From positions 160,648,676 through 160,712,675 of the forward strand of contig NC_072792.1 of assembly GCF_028583425.1 (NCBI RefSeq): a stretch of 64,000 nucleotides of DNA. The letters run 5' to 3'. The notes beneath the pieces were generated by a model. The model did no database searches. It was not told the DNA's origin and was given only the letters and a program-made list of their open reading frames with translations. The stretch comes from Eublepharis macularius (Eukaryota; Chordata; Lepidosauria; Squamata; Eublepharidae). The position numbers and the translations under genes were made by a program. This document shows, piece by piece, positions 56,601 through 59,626 of this stretch. Position 1 is the first letter of the stretch; the number at the start of each line of letters is the position of its first letter.

Positions 56601-59159
56601 ACCATTGTCTGAAGGGAAAACCGTGAAGTGCTTGATAAAAACCAGAATGTATTGCTGCCCCCAGAGCTTATAACTGTTTCTGAACTGTAAAAGGTGCTTT
56701 TGGTGAGCCATTTCTTTTCTCCACAAACTATTTTATTTACTGCTTTCCTTTATAATGCTACCTTCCTGCCAAAGCAGCCAGGACAAAGAAGAGCCCTGGT
56801 GGATCAGACGGGTGTCCTGTTTCTCACAAAACTAACAAGAGGCCCCTGCGAAGGTTACAAGCAGGAATTGACAGCTGCCCTGCTGTTTCTGACCAGTGGC
56901 ATGCTGCCCATGAACATGGAGATTCTTTGTAGCCGTTCTGGCTAGTAGCAATTGATGGGCCCTATCCTTCGTTAATTTGTCTAAATCCCTTTTAAAGCCT
57001 TCAAAGCTAGTGTCCATTACTGTACCTTGTGAAAGCGAATGCTGCAGGATGAATTTGCATAGTGTAAAGAAGTGCTCCCTTTTCTCCATCCTGCCAGTCA
57101 GCTGGATTGGTTGGCTTCTAGTATCATTAGAGGAGGGGGAGAGTTCTCTACCCACTTTCTCCATACTGTGCATAACCTTATAAACCCACCCCCATAGTCA
57201 TCCTTTTCTCAAAGCTGAAAAGTCTCAACTTTAGCTTTTTTTTTGTAGGGAAGGTGCGTCAGCCCCATGAGCTCAGGTTGCCCTTTCTTCACCTTTTCCA
57301 GCTCTACGTGATCTTTTTAGACTGTTAAACTTGGACTTCATTCTAGTTGTGGATAAGTGAACACGTGAGTGCTTGAAGCTGCCTTACACTGACTCTGGTC
57401 TGTCAAGGTCAGTCTCAACTACTGTGAGTGGCAGCAGCTTTTCAGGGGCTCAGCTCTTTCATATCATCTACTTACTGGTCCTTTCAACTGGAGAAGCTGC
57501 ATGCCAAGCAGGAGCTCTTCCACTGAGCCCCAGCTCCTTCCCAGTTCTTTTTGGTTAAGCCCAAATCCATAGGGAGGATGGATGTTTGGAGCTGGCCGTG
57601 TGTTGAGAGCCAGTGCAGTGGTTAGAGTGTTGGATTAGGACCTTGGAAAACCAGGCTTGTATCCCCACTCTGCTTATGGAAGCTTGCCAGGTGATCTTGG
57701 GCCTGTCACACTCTTTCGACCTAATGTACCTCGCAAGATGTTGGTTGTGAGGATAAGGTGGAGGAGGACAGAATGATGTGATAAGTCACTTTGGGTTCTC
57801 TTTGGGAAGAAAAGCAGGATGTAAATTAAAAAAATCAGAAAAGATAGGGAGTGATGTGGCCTTCTAGTTGCTTGTCGTTTTCTTTTTTGTATAGGATGGC
57901 CTTGCACTTCTTAGAGGGACTGAAGATTAGCACAAGGTAGAAAAAAAGATGGAAGAAATAAGTATTACTTCCAACATTACAAGCATATAACAAATCTGAA
58001 AATATCCTGTTGCAAATAGCAGTTTTATTAGAAGACTACTTATTTGTCCTGCACTGCCCCCATTGCAATCAAGTAGATTTTTAGAACATGTTTTCTTTTG
58101 TTGTAAAGGACCTCCAAATAAACTATAGGTGGTGCTCATGTGTGCTGGGCTTATATTTTGTATGCACATCAGTGCGCTTGAAAAGAAGACTCTGGTTAAG
58201 AGGAAGATTTTTTTTAAAAACATGACTCATTTCCTGTCTACATTCTGAAAATTGATGCTATTAATTTTAACAACTTGGGCACACTTGCAGATGCAGTGGA
58301 AGCATGAACCAATACAACTCTGTGGTTTTTGTCAAACAGCTTAAAATTTGAAAACTGTATAAAACCATCATGCATTTAAAAATACTTTTGAGAACTACGT
58401 AAAAATATAAACTGGGGGAGGAAGAGAGAAAATGACTAAGAACTTGTTTTCTCTTAACCTGTGCTTCAGTCTACAGCATGGGGGCACTTAAATGAATTAA
58501 TTTTTTCCTTTTTCCTGTGGTATGGACGCTGAATGCTTTGTGTGTTTTCCACCAGCTCTGTTGCAGAGGAGGAAAGTCCCCATATTCTAAGTGAAGAGGA
58601 AATGAACAGACTGGGAGCCAAGATTGTGAAAGCAGAATTGATGGGGAACATGGTATGTGGATCAAGAGGATTGGATATCTCTAAATCATTTCCATCCACC
58701 TTTTTCCTTTTGCTCACATTGCTTAGGTCCCAAGAGATATTTCTGTTGAAGAGTGTTTGGGAGCCATGCAACCATCCGCTGATTAAACTCATTTACCAAA
58801 ATGTACCTTTAATCTCTTTAGAAGCCACTTCAGTATTGGTTCCATTATTTAAAACTGATTTGTCTTTGGTACACGTCCCAGCGGGAAGCAGGAACTTCGG
58901 CTGCTTGCAATAATGATTTGTTTACAGGGTATTGACCTCATAGGTTTGTAAGGTGATCTTTAAAACGTGGACCACTGAGAGAACATACCTTAACATAAGA
59001 TGCATTTCTTGTGCTTGTAAGAAAAAGCTAGTATGGCTAACTTCAGTGTTTTTCTTCTGTCCAAAGGATTTGGCCGCAAAGCTTCAGAACCAGCTTGACA
59101 ATGCGCGTAAGCTAAAAGAAAGCAGAGGACAGATTCCAGCTAGAAAGGCTGAGGAGGAG
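14196..59159 (+). CDS. CWF19L2: CWF19L2, 5' half (exons 1-10), spliceosome-associated CWF19-family protein
   Basis: Ten + strand coding exons join in phase with standard GT/AG introns and give about 558 residues. Recognisable CWF19L2 features are a basic N-terminal coiled coil (exon 1, [11 protein letters not shown]; exon 2, [19 protein letters not shown]), a poly-Lys nuclear segment (exon 3), the conserved block [14 protein letters not shown] (exon 6), [18 protein letters not shown] (exon 7), a long charged disordered exon 8, and the helical segments [21 protein letters not shown] (exon 9, family-typical) and [17 protein letters not shown] (exon 10). The family acts in late spliceosomes and intron-lariat turnover (S. 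pombe Cwf19; budding yeast Drn1, a Dbr1 partner). The vertebrate protein is about 900 residues, so the C-terminal CwfJ HIT-like domains are encoded beyond 64000. Intron 1 is about 21.6 kb. Confidence 0.93.
14517..14580 (-). repeat. Penelope-like fragment with hammerhead-like core
   Basis: On the minus strand CTGAAGA (complement at 14568-14574) is followed by an AAGAGC/GCTCT-type stem and GAAAGC (GAAA complement at 14548-14551), then 'tcctaccctgaaaatcttgttgatctc', the same order as the copy at 45429-45545. Further decayed 'cagatatc' text continues to about 14610. Confidence 0.5.
14953..15049 (+). mobile_element. Short Penelope-like insertion with 12-bp TSD
   Basis: A 73-bp insert (14965-15037) is flanked by perfect 12-bp repeats TATTTAATAATT. 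Its sequence ('gaaggctttcacggccgg', 'agaacgatggttgttgtgg', 'ttttccgggctgtat') is the same as the first part of 45970-46180, so both are copies of one family. It is truncated before the hammerhead region. Confidence 0.7.
15058..15210 (-). repeat. tRNA-derived SINE, minus orientation
   Basis: It ends in 'gtgggattcgaacc' (complement of a B box) and 'tatacttaatcactatactacagc' (complement of the A-box region, tagtggttaag). The upstream part 'atcatccctacagtacagctggagag' is the tail side. Confidence 0.65.
15304..15512. mobile_element. Non-autonomous DNA transposon, hAT-like, copy 2
   Basis: The termini are inverted (AGGGTTGCCA and TGGCAACTCT) and the flanks AGCCTGAG / AGCTTGAG could be an 8-bp target duplication with one mismatch. 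Internal blocks match 13418-13625. The 8-bp TSD suggests hAT, but the superfamily is inferred. Confidence 0.5.
15513..15690 (+). repeat. 5S-rRNA-derived SINE (Sauria type)
   Basis: The 5' part is plainly 5S rRNA-like: 'cttggaagctaagcagggt', 'ggccgtgattaatacttgga', 'tggaagactggggttgc'. It continues into the SINE body (cagagaaaggcagtgacaaa ... ctctcaccaggaa). A second copy in the opposite orientation lies at 55008-55200. Confidence 0.8.
15691..19314. other. Intron 1 sequence, mostly unassigned
   Basis: AT-rich intron. MITE arms of the 'gcaatcctaaacagagtt' family occur at 16936-16990 and 17124-17150. A LINE/SINE 3' tail ('agaagggcagactataaataaca') lies at about 18010-18052. A GC-richer segment at 16585-16800 has an open frame of about 76 codons, but no family was recognised. 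Confidence 0.45.
19315..19419 (+). repeat. 56-bp tandem duplication
   Basis: Two copies with a period of 56 bp both begin TTACCAGCAAAAGTTAAAAT and end TTTTACTTAAC. They appear identical over the unit, suggesting a recent duplication. Confidence 0.85.
19420..21702. other. Intron 1 sequence with AT microsatellite
   Basis: No gene was recognised. (AT)n-rich text lies at about 20208-20275, and weak L2-like tail sequences at 20095-20160 and 20525-20615 ('tagacttatagtccactctccctgc'). Confidence 0.4.
21703..21805 (-). repeat. Penelope-like repeat, truncated in the hammerhead
   Basis: Nearly identical to 2443-2555 ('gaggagttagccgtgttagtctg', 'ccagtagcacctttaagactaacc', 'gtagcataagctttcgagaa'). It ends inside stem II, so the CTGANGA half of the core is absent. 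No clear target duplication was found. Confidence 0.7.
21806..24236. other. Intron 1 sequence, nothing recognised
   Basis: AT-rich sequence without long open frames, RNA genes or repeats that I can name. Confidence 0.4.
24237..25085 (-). repeat. tRNA-derived SINE, split by a GC-rich insertion
   Basis: The left piece 24237-24261 ('atttatttatttatattttccac') and right piece 24879-25085 ('cccacttttcttactaacagggac', 'aaagcggcttacaata', 'acaacaaccctgtgaggcaggttagg', 'ggggatttgaatataggtctc', 'ccattctact') form one minus-oriented SINE. The intervening 617 bp are the candidate solo LTR. Confidence 0.65.
24262..24878 (-). mobile_element. Candidate solo LTR, GC-rich
   Basis: A 617-bp GC-rich block sits inside a SINE in AT-rich surroundings. 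Read on the minus strand it begins TGTTAGACTG and ends GGTTAGAGCA, so it has TG...CA ends, and it carries an AATAAA signal (complement at about 24667-24672). The flanks are C-rich (CCCC / CCCA), so a short TSD is possible but not certain. No coding remnant is seen. Confidence 0.45.
25321..25765 (-). mobile_element. BovB/RTE LINE 3' fragment
   Basis: Same family as 112-865. The 3' terminus begins 'gtgccgtcaagtcacctccgac', and the minus strand encodes [19 protein letters not shown] and related RT C-terminal text with frame breaks. It is 5'-truncated near 25765. Confidence 0.82.
25895..26039. mobile_element. Fold-back MITE
   Basis: The arms TGATTCCGCACATGTTGGAT and the complement of the right end (TGATTCCGTACACGTTGGAT) are long inverted repeats continuing through ATAATGCACTTTC-like text. 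No unambiguous target duplication was found, so the superfamily is open. Confidence 0.6.
26241..26245. repeat. Target-site duplication, left (CCTTT)
   Basis: Directly abuts the left LTR and matches 33132-33136 at the other end. A 5-bp duplication is usual for Ty3/gypsy integrases. Confidence 0.9.
26246..26659 (-). repeat. 3' LTR of the Ty3/gypsy element
   Basis: 414 bp, by eye identical to 32718-33131. It contains the polyadenylation signal AATAAA (complement at 26328-26333) and the self-primer sequence ATTGGTAACAA (complement at 26395-26405), which probably marks the start of R. Confidence 0.95.
26660..26673 (-). promoter_or_regulatory. Polypurine tract of the Ty3/gypsy element
   Basis: On the minus strand AAGGGGGGCAGAAA stands immediately before the 3' LTR. 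Its first bases overlap the TAA stop codon of pol (26672-26674). This is the plus-strand primer position for reverse transcription. Confidence 0.85.
26672..30136 (-). CDS. pol: Pol polyprotein (PR-RT-RNase H-IN-chromodomain)
   Basis: Translated by -1 frameshift from gag; numbering starts at the first codon after the shift. The aspartic protease has DSG at residues 51-53. RT contains LCTDFRGLN, the VMPFGL block and the catalytic YLDD at 367-370. RNase H has its first Asp at 526 (VQVDASD) and a later TDHKNLEAL. Integrase has an HHCC finger (CPVC near 769) and catalytic Asp802, Asp862 and Glu898, the exact D-35-E spacing. It continues to a GPF/Y-type module ([10 protein letters not shown]) and ends with a chromodomain (about 1090-1145, [16 protein letters not shown]). 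The frame is open throughout and the stop abuts the polypurine tract. Chromodomains direct integration through histone marks in this clade. The open frame upstream of 30136 overlaps gag and is not a separate start. Confidence 0.95.
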   Translation of the reverse strand, partial: RDGSVVKGPKRQIRPKPVPARNRPPGSILFMPVTLINPERKMHIRVQALIDSGCSRDIIAPALVNGLVLPTRDLQNPVIFEQMDGTNMNPVTTETIPVITGMGQHWEKRSFVISSTAKYPLILGSKWLCDHNPYIDWAQGCITFNHANCKNHRWNQNWGEDPTYKEKALLTQEEVNQIPEPYWPFLNAFSEEEADTLPPHRRTDCAVEILPGASLPKGRLYPMSLHEREELRKFIDTNLQRGFIRPASSSHAAPVLFVKKKDGGLRLCTDFRGLNAVSTNNAYPIPLIRDLLNVVAQGKIFTKLDLKDAYFHVRIKAGDEWKTAFNTPLGQYEYLVMPFGLAGAPSVFMSMINEVLHEFLYKGVVVYLDDVLIYSDTEEEHVQMVQKVLATLMKNKLPIKLSKCEFHKTELTYLGYCISQEGLKMDPAKIQAIQDWQTPTTRKELQSFLGFANFYRDFIANFAQITLPLTELLKTKEKGDQAKKPSAKLQWTPDCQTAFECLKKQFVTEPILSHPNEQSPFIVQVDASDTAIGGVLLQKGEDGKLRPCAFLSRKFSEAERNWNVWEKEAFAVKAALTNWRHWLEGARYPFEVWTDHKNLEALRSPRRLNAKQLRWAEFFSKFNFTLNYLPGKTNFLADALSRMPQHKSKRAETVDTVFTPKQLGGVVTTRSRAKQPLPADQEWKSKLKTEVEKEGNKAPRNKLTQSPQGDWLAGSKFYVPDSLKLEILQRCHDAPTAGHYGYLKTLHLVQRQFWWPGMRKDISQYVSSCPVCLSAKTRKGKPPGLLQPLETPNRPWEVISMDFITDLPLSKGHNCILVVVDLFSKQAHFIPCTTIPSARKLADLFLKHIVKLHSFPSKVISDRGGQFVANFWRELLKMLNIEQGISSSHHPQTDGQSEKTNQILEQFLRCYINFQQDNWVDLLPLAEFSYNNSVHASTGEAPFKIVYGTHFNPFPLDAPPLHSSKLPDVSSWWGEAVQQWTIIKRHLEKAKLDYKKYADRHRVAEWEVQPGDHVYISTKNLKLAQTSRKLALKFLGPFPVRKVINKVTVAVTLPKNLRHVHDTFHVSLLKKAPTDNKWHIKAPPIPTLIDGQIHYEVQQILDSKIKRNQLFYLIRWKDFDSGYDEWVNSAHVHAPRLTKAFHTRYPYKPGGDLF
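30097..30130 (-). promoter_or_regulatory. Frameshift-stimulating hairpin / possible pseudoknot
   Basis: On the minus strand GGATCTGTCG (30130-30121) and CGACAGATCC (30106-30097) form a perfect 10-bp stem with a 14-nt loop. The loop contains GGGC, which can pair with GCCC directly after the stem (30096-30093) to make an H-type pseudoknot. The stem starts 5 nt after the slippery heptamer. Confidence 0.8.
30118..32703 (-). CDS. gag: Gag polyprotein, 861 aa
   Basis: Structural protein of the Ty3/gypsy element. The first ATG is at 32703; a TTG-started extension would run into the primer site and is unlikely. The N-terminal 250 residues are acidic and of unknown function. A Pro-rich region follows (about 290-550, many PPxP and RPxP motifs). 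The capsid-like Retrotrans_gag region starts near residue 566 ([12 protein letters not shown], then LQGKAADWY). One CCHC zinc knuckle, [14 protein letters not shown], has Cys769, Cys772, His777 and Cys782. The tail after the knuckle is Arg/Pro-rich. At 861 aa it is longer than the usual 300-450 aa of the family because of the N-terminal and Pro-rich parts. Confidence 0.93.
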   Translation of the reverse strand: MSASGPAESKVVPDRDPLFDPYASPDNQPVQTQDSQELGATGNGTGASTSTLPLIDFSTRNETESNLGARPKATALPLISVPTPSEWGARPRETRERRAGGLHPRVSMDGRRSLETVPELDSSQPWRYWNRTFEQMEGDTSRRGALSWDYSELAPWKEPTEVPEPSWEQIRGRTYAVDTSISAVTGMAKGILAARSRIVQGDPPPWGPFSPVSTANEGSLSEQPGPSRIQQLEAKLMDMEESLAHAIHLISSMGAGERLSPEEMAIQIATLQSVISYPMEEVQQRSSPTGGGGTYPGESGEQPKELPPQRETPPRRDHPVVPSGETPIEPPITGGDVPPDETPVERPTEGEEKPSDTPVIPPHTSPKTVRPDQAGAPVAPSGGGAPGQPRETVPVGQPPGDGLPAPKGQPTLPRTTTPGGASPRGLPPIRPSPLRPLPLRPQLTPPLQPIRLPLEQPVRPPPTQPMGPTPLRPHQPTPQRPIITSPHQPQPPAPQPLRPAPPALPPALPRAPPPAQPRPAPPAQPVRPPPAQPGPLIPQVPLRLPADFYPAPAPRQDLPMGWVKLDATFDGDPSKLGFFLVQVVQFFNRWGHLFGSEASQIEHLGSRLQGKAADWYVGLYNIGAPELDTLQGLVDAIRAQYEDPLEETRARTELQAIKQGSMAARDYITKFRQLAAKCPRCEESTKIILFKQGLNPRLLDRALMQDNPPTLLGWIQLVCEVENRILEVRLVEQQQQTGQRRPLTLQKGARGAGYATRGARDARWQQGLCLQCGQAGHFAAQCPYRPVQRPPLQLRRPTLAPFPTLQRPTPAPRANRGRGASQRPASERGLEAEEVMEYDPASPSAEVNPESPQSGNEMDLS
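30136..30142 (-). promoter_or_regulatory. -1 ribosomal frameshift heptamer GGGAAAC
   Basis: The heptamer is in register with gag as G GGA AAC and moves readers into the pol frame. It is 15 nt before the gag stop codon (30118-30120). The same heptamer is used by PEG10, a domesticated member of the sushi group (established knowledge). Confidence 0.9.
32705..32715 (-). promoter_or_regulatory. Primer-binding site for self-priming (11 nt)
   Basis: On the minus strand TTGTTACCAAT lies 2 nt inside the 5' LTR. It is exactly complementary to ATTGGTAACAA within each LTR (32867-32877 and 26395-26405). There is no TGG-starting tRNA-type site here. The gag ATG begins 1 nt further on. Confidence 0.75.
32718..33131 (-). 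repeat. 5' LTR of the Ty3/gypsy element
   Basis: 414 bp, starts TGTCAGG on the minus strand and ends CTGACA. The predicted RNA start is at about 32877 if the self-primer is the RNA 5' end. The AATAAA signal is at 32800-32805. No canonical TATA box is visible upstream of 32877. A 15-codon upstream ORF with two ATGs begins about 9 nt after the predicted start. Confidence 0.95.
33132..33136. repeat. Target-site duplication, right (CCTTT)
   Basis: Matches 26241-26245 exactly and abuts the right LTR. Confidence 0.9.
33137..35120. other. Intron 1 sequence, nothing recognised
   Basis: AT-rich intron downstream of the retrotransposon. I found no exon, RNA gene or nameable repeat. Confidence 0.4.
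35121..35381 (+). repeat. tRNA-derived SINE, full length
   Basis: It has a clear A box TGGTGTAGTGG (35132-35142) and B box GGTTTGATTCC (35175-35185), a body with 'gtgactttgggcccgtcac' and 'cctcacagggtgttttgttg', and a 3' tail 'aagggcggtatataaatcaa' followed by (TTG)n. Minus-strand relatives are at 15058-15210 and 24879-25085; a + strand relative is at 57602-57830. Confidence 0.85.
35880..35990 (+). CDS. CWF19L2: CWF19L2 exon 2
   Basis: Acceptor ccatgttag|GCA and donor AAG|gtgatg give 37 codons in phase 0. The peptide has [20 protein letters not shown] and then [16 protein letters not shown], a charged helix typical of the family N-terminus. Confidence 0.93.
36895..36983. repeat. Fold-back MITE (gcaatcctaagcagagtt family)
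   Basis: Left arm 'gtcctaagcagagttatacc' and right arm 'ggtataactctgtttaggat' are inverted repeats around 'cagttgaagccagtggtgc'. Related to 13743-13830. Confidence 0.6.
37202..37315 (+). CDS. CWF19L2: CWF19L2 exon 3
   Basis: Acceptor tttttatgcag|GAA and donor TCT|gtaagt give 38 codons. The peptide is a Lys-rich segment ([19 protein letters not shown]) followed by acidic Ser/Asp residues, consistent with nuclear localisation. The acceptor has a weak polypyrimidine tract. Confidence 0.9.
37429..37700. repeat. (CATT)n microsatellite and L2-like 3' tail, copy 2
   Basis: About 13 CATT units (37429-37481) are followed by 'tttatagcccaccttttgcac', 'tgagactcaaggcagattac' and short internal duplications of 'catttccatacagt'. 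The same tail family is at 12425-12575 and 43795-44000. Confidence 0.55.
37781..38515 (-). mobile_element. CR1 LINE, 5'-truncated, RT C-terminus
   Basis: The CR1 3' end 'catagaatcatagagttgga' lies at the left, so the element is in minus orientation. The minus strand encodes the RT C-terminal region: [41 protein letters not shown] and [14 protein letters not shown], then in a shifted frame [20 protein letters not shown]. One frameshift near 38100 separates the two parts. It lies in CWF19L2 intron 3. Confidence 0.92.
38617..39330. repeat. (TTTA)n and probable L2-like LINE tail
   Basis: About 10 TTTA units are followed by 'aaatttatagtctgccctcc', 'actcagggcggatcacaacaa' and A-rich text, which resembles the 3' tails of reptile L2-like repeats. 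Text to about 39330 may belong to the same element. A 'ccactatataaatacagcca' unit repeats at 38811 and 38881. Confidence 0.45.
39978..40091 (+). CDS. CWF19L2: CWF19L2 exon 4
   Basis: Acceptor ttcctag|GCT and donor CAG|gtaaga give 38 codons in phase 0. The peptide [17 protein letters not shown] has the family's EEWVEA block after the acidic stretch, followed by a Lys/Pro-rich linker. Confidence 0.92.
40092..42266. other. CWF19L2 intron 4, left part
   Basis: No exon, RNA gene or clear repeat is recognised. A weak MIR-like tract at about 40165-40320 could be an old SINE, but the match is too poor to call. Confidence 0.4.
42267..42660. mobile_element. Non-autonomous hAT transposon, 378 bp
   Basis: The element (42275-42652) has inverted ends TAGAGATGGGC / GCCCATCTCTA and perfect 8-bp target duplications CTTGTCAG at 42267-42274 and 42653-42660. 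The inside carries many 'ggttcgtggtttg' / 'caaaccacgaacc'-type inverted motifs. No transposase is encoded. Confidence 0.85.
42760..43640 (-). pseudogene. L2-class LINE endonuclease remnant
   Basis: On the minus strand [12 protein letters not shown] (about 43130-43175) matches the apurinic-like endonuclease block LGDFN-H-D of L2/CR1-type LINEs. LSDLMDII precedes a region resembling the following motif, in another frame. Stops and frameshifts throughout indicate an old copy. Confidence 0.55.
43795..44000. repeat. L2-like 3' tail, copy 3
   Basis: 'tctcattgagactcaaggcagattacaca' type text and 'agtgctgaaacattgctgaaac' match copies at 12425-12575 and 37429-37700. Confidence 0.45.
44001..45428. other. 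Intron 4, unassigned
   Basis: A GC-richer patch at 44040-44300 and unassigned sequence beyond. No conserved coding exon is visible. Confidence 0.4.
45429..45545 (-). repeat. Penelope-like repeat fragment
   Basis: The + strand reads 'gtgggtagccgtgttggtctgc', 'agtggcaccttagagatcaac' and 'gtaagctttcaagac'. On the minus strand this gives GTCTTGAAAGCTTAC, the GAAA half of the hammerhead-like core, but the CTGANGA half is degraded. Confidence 0.55.
45958..46192 (+). mobile_element. Fold-back Penelope-like insertion with 12-bp TSD
   Basis: The insert 45970-46180 is flanked by perfect 12-bp repeats TTCCCTTATATT (45958-45969 and 46181-46192). It contains two inverted arms of about 79 bp (46006-46084 and 46098-46177) around a short centre, preceded by the same sequence as 14965-15037. 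The right arm holds a hammerhead core. The family assignment rests on hammerhead motifs and long TSDs known from Penelope-like elements. Confidence 0.7.
46094..46134 (+). ncRNA. Hammerhead ribozyme motif
   Basis: All core parts are present in order: stem I CCT (46094-46096) with AGG (46132-46134), CTGAAGA (46097-46103), one extra T, stem II GCCAGC/GCTGGC (46105-46110 and 46118-46123), GAAA (46124-46127), and CGTC (46128-46131) with cleavage expected after 46131. Stem III is only AC/GT with no loop, and ACGT is self-complementary, so activity may need a dimer. Motif seen; activity not shown. Confidence 0.65.
46193..47469. other. Intron 4, right part
   Basis: AT-rich sequence. A SINE/LINE tail at 47025-47085 ('ctgccctgaacctgttcgca', 'gagggtgggatataaatcca') is the only recognised piece. 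Confidence 0.4.
47470..47589 (+). CDS. CWF19L2: CWF19L2 exon 5
   Basis: Acceptor tgtttacag|AGG and donor AAG|gttggt give 40 codons in phase 0. The peptide starts [20 protein letters not shown] and continues as a Lys/Gln-rich helix, a conserved CWF19L2 block. Confidence 0.93.
48198..48282 (+). CDS. CWF19L2: CWF19L2 exon 6
   Basis: Acceptor ctttcag|TCC and donor AAAG|gtattt give 85 nt, ending in phase 1. It contains [16 protein letters not shown], the most recognisable motif of the family in this window. Confidence 0.94.
48295..48570. repeat. Possible L2-like LINE tail
   Basis: 'aaaatgtatatcctatcttttt', 'agatgggtaacaattaaaaagcag' and 'aagttccataatttgggtgcc' resemble reptile L2-like 3' regions. 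Tentative. Confidence 0.35.
49548..49663 (+). CDS. CWF19L2: CWF19L2 exon 7
   Basis: Acceptor ttttgtag|CTG and donor GGG|gtaagc give 116 nt. The first two bases complete an Ala codon with exon 6. The peptide [20 protein letters not shown] continues into an acidic helix ending AERYG, matching the family. Confidence 0.94.
50655..51394 (+). CDS. CWF19L2: CWF19L2 exon 8 (long, disordered)
   Basis: Acceptor ttcttgtag|TCA starts [16 protein letters not shown], the conserved continuation of exon 7. The remainder is charged and disordered with two internal duplications: a 48-bp unit (GFRKP-Y-TEDIP, 51096-51191) and a 36-bp unit (TLDEK...TEMA, 51228-51299). The donor is uncertain. TTAGG|gtatct at 51394 fits a phase-2 junction with an exon 9 acceptor at 58555. 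CACA|gtaaat at 51375 fits phase 1 with an acceptor at 58566. I list the first. Confidence 0.85.
51510..51889. repeat. hAT-related MITE, partial
   Basis: The right end ('tggttcgtgcccatgtcta', to 51889) matches the terminus of the hAT element at 42275-42652, and 'cacgaaccatgaaccac' motifs recur inside. The left part has several copies of 'ccacttgcaagtggcagg'-type palindromes. No left terminus or TSD was identified. Confidence 0.5.
51890..55007. other. Intron 8, unassigned
   Basis: No coding exon or clear repeat was recognised. A (TTAA)n-like patch lies at 52540-52575, and a C-rich run at about 53590-53612. Confidence 0.4.
55008..55200 (-). repeat. 5S-rRNA-derived SINE, minus orientation
   Basis: The complement contains 'cttggaagctgagcagca' and 'taggtactggcatgggg' (5S rRNA-like) followed by 'cagaggaaggcaatagcac' and a tail 'ccataaaccggttgcgacttg'. 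It is the more complete of the two copies. Confidence 0.82.
55201..56749. other. Intron 8, mostly unassigned
   Basis: Weak LINE-tail text ('tttgtctttccagggaccat' and A-rich sequence) lies at 55235-55330. Nothing else was recognised. Confidence 0.4.
56750..57340 (-). repeat. CR1-like LINE fragment
   Basis: The + strand text 'ccctggtggatcagacgggt', 'tttaaagccttcaaagctagtgtcc', 'agaagtgctcccttttctcc', 'cataaccttataaaccc' and 'tttttttgtagggaaggtg' follows the complement of CR1/L3 3' regions. No intact RT frame remains. Confidence 0.6.
57368..57530 (-). repeat. tRNA-derived SINE
   Basis: Begins 'gaagctgccttacactgactctg' and ends 'tcttccactgagcccc'. Same family as 2017-2199, with a small internal deletion. 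Confidence 0.65.
57602..57830 (+). repeat. tRNA-derived SINE
   Basis: Contains 'gtgcagtggttagagtgttgg' (A-box region), 'aggcttgtatcccc' (degraded B box), 'gatcttgggcctgtcac' and the tail 'aaaagcaggatgtaaatt'. Related to 35121-35381. Confidence 0.7.
57831..58555. other. Intron 8, right end
   Basis: No feature was recognised apart from the polypyrimidine tract before exon 9. Confidence 0.4.
58556..58652 (+). CDS. CWF19L2: CWF19L2 exon 9
   Basis: Acceptor ttttccaccag|CTC and donor ATG|gtatgt. The peptide [19 protein letters not shown] continues [13 protein letters not shown], a conserved helix of the family. A second AG 11 nt downstream (after GTTGCAG) would give a shorter exon paired with the alternative exon 8 donor. 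Confidence 0.9.
59067..59159 (+). CDS. CWF19L2: CWF19L2 exon 10
   Basis: Acceptor ctgtccaaag|GAT and donor GAG|gtaagg give 31 codons in phase 0. The peptide [20 protein letters not shown] and a short acidic end are typical of the segment before the CwfJ domains. It is the last exon in the window. Confidence 0.93.
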
Positions 59160-59626
59160 GTAAGGAAGCAATAATTGTCTTGAGTATTAAAACAAAACCA
59201 ACACACAGCACCGAGAGCAAAGAGACTTTCAAATATACTTACTGAACGTTGGTAGACAGTACTTTCAAAACAGGACTCATGCTGTATACTGCCTTGTGAA
59301 TGGAATTTTTAAAAAGACACAGTTCAGTACAGTAAATATTATAGCAGGGTGGTTTTTTTGTGAGTTTACATTACTTGTGTCTGGGAGTACATGTATTATC
59401 CCTGCTACATGTTCAGGGTAAATGGAACCTTGCAGAGCAGCAAAACCCAAAAGACAGCTCTCTGCCCTGAGTAGCTTATTATCTAAATGTAGATAGAGGA
59501 GCGGGGAGGAAGGGAGAGGGGCTACAAGAGAGGAGTGCAGTTTCATGTACTTTGTCTGAATGAACTGAAGTGGCTTCTGTGTTGGAGGTTGAAGGCAAAG
59601 GGAGGGAGGTTGCACTGCAGAGGCCT

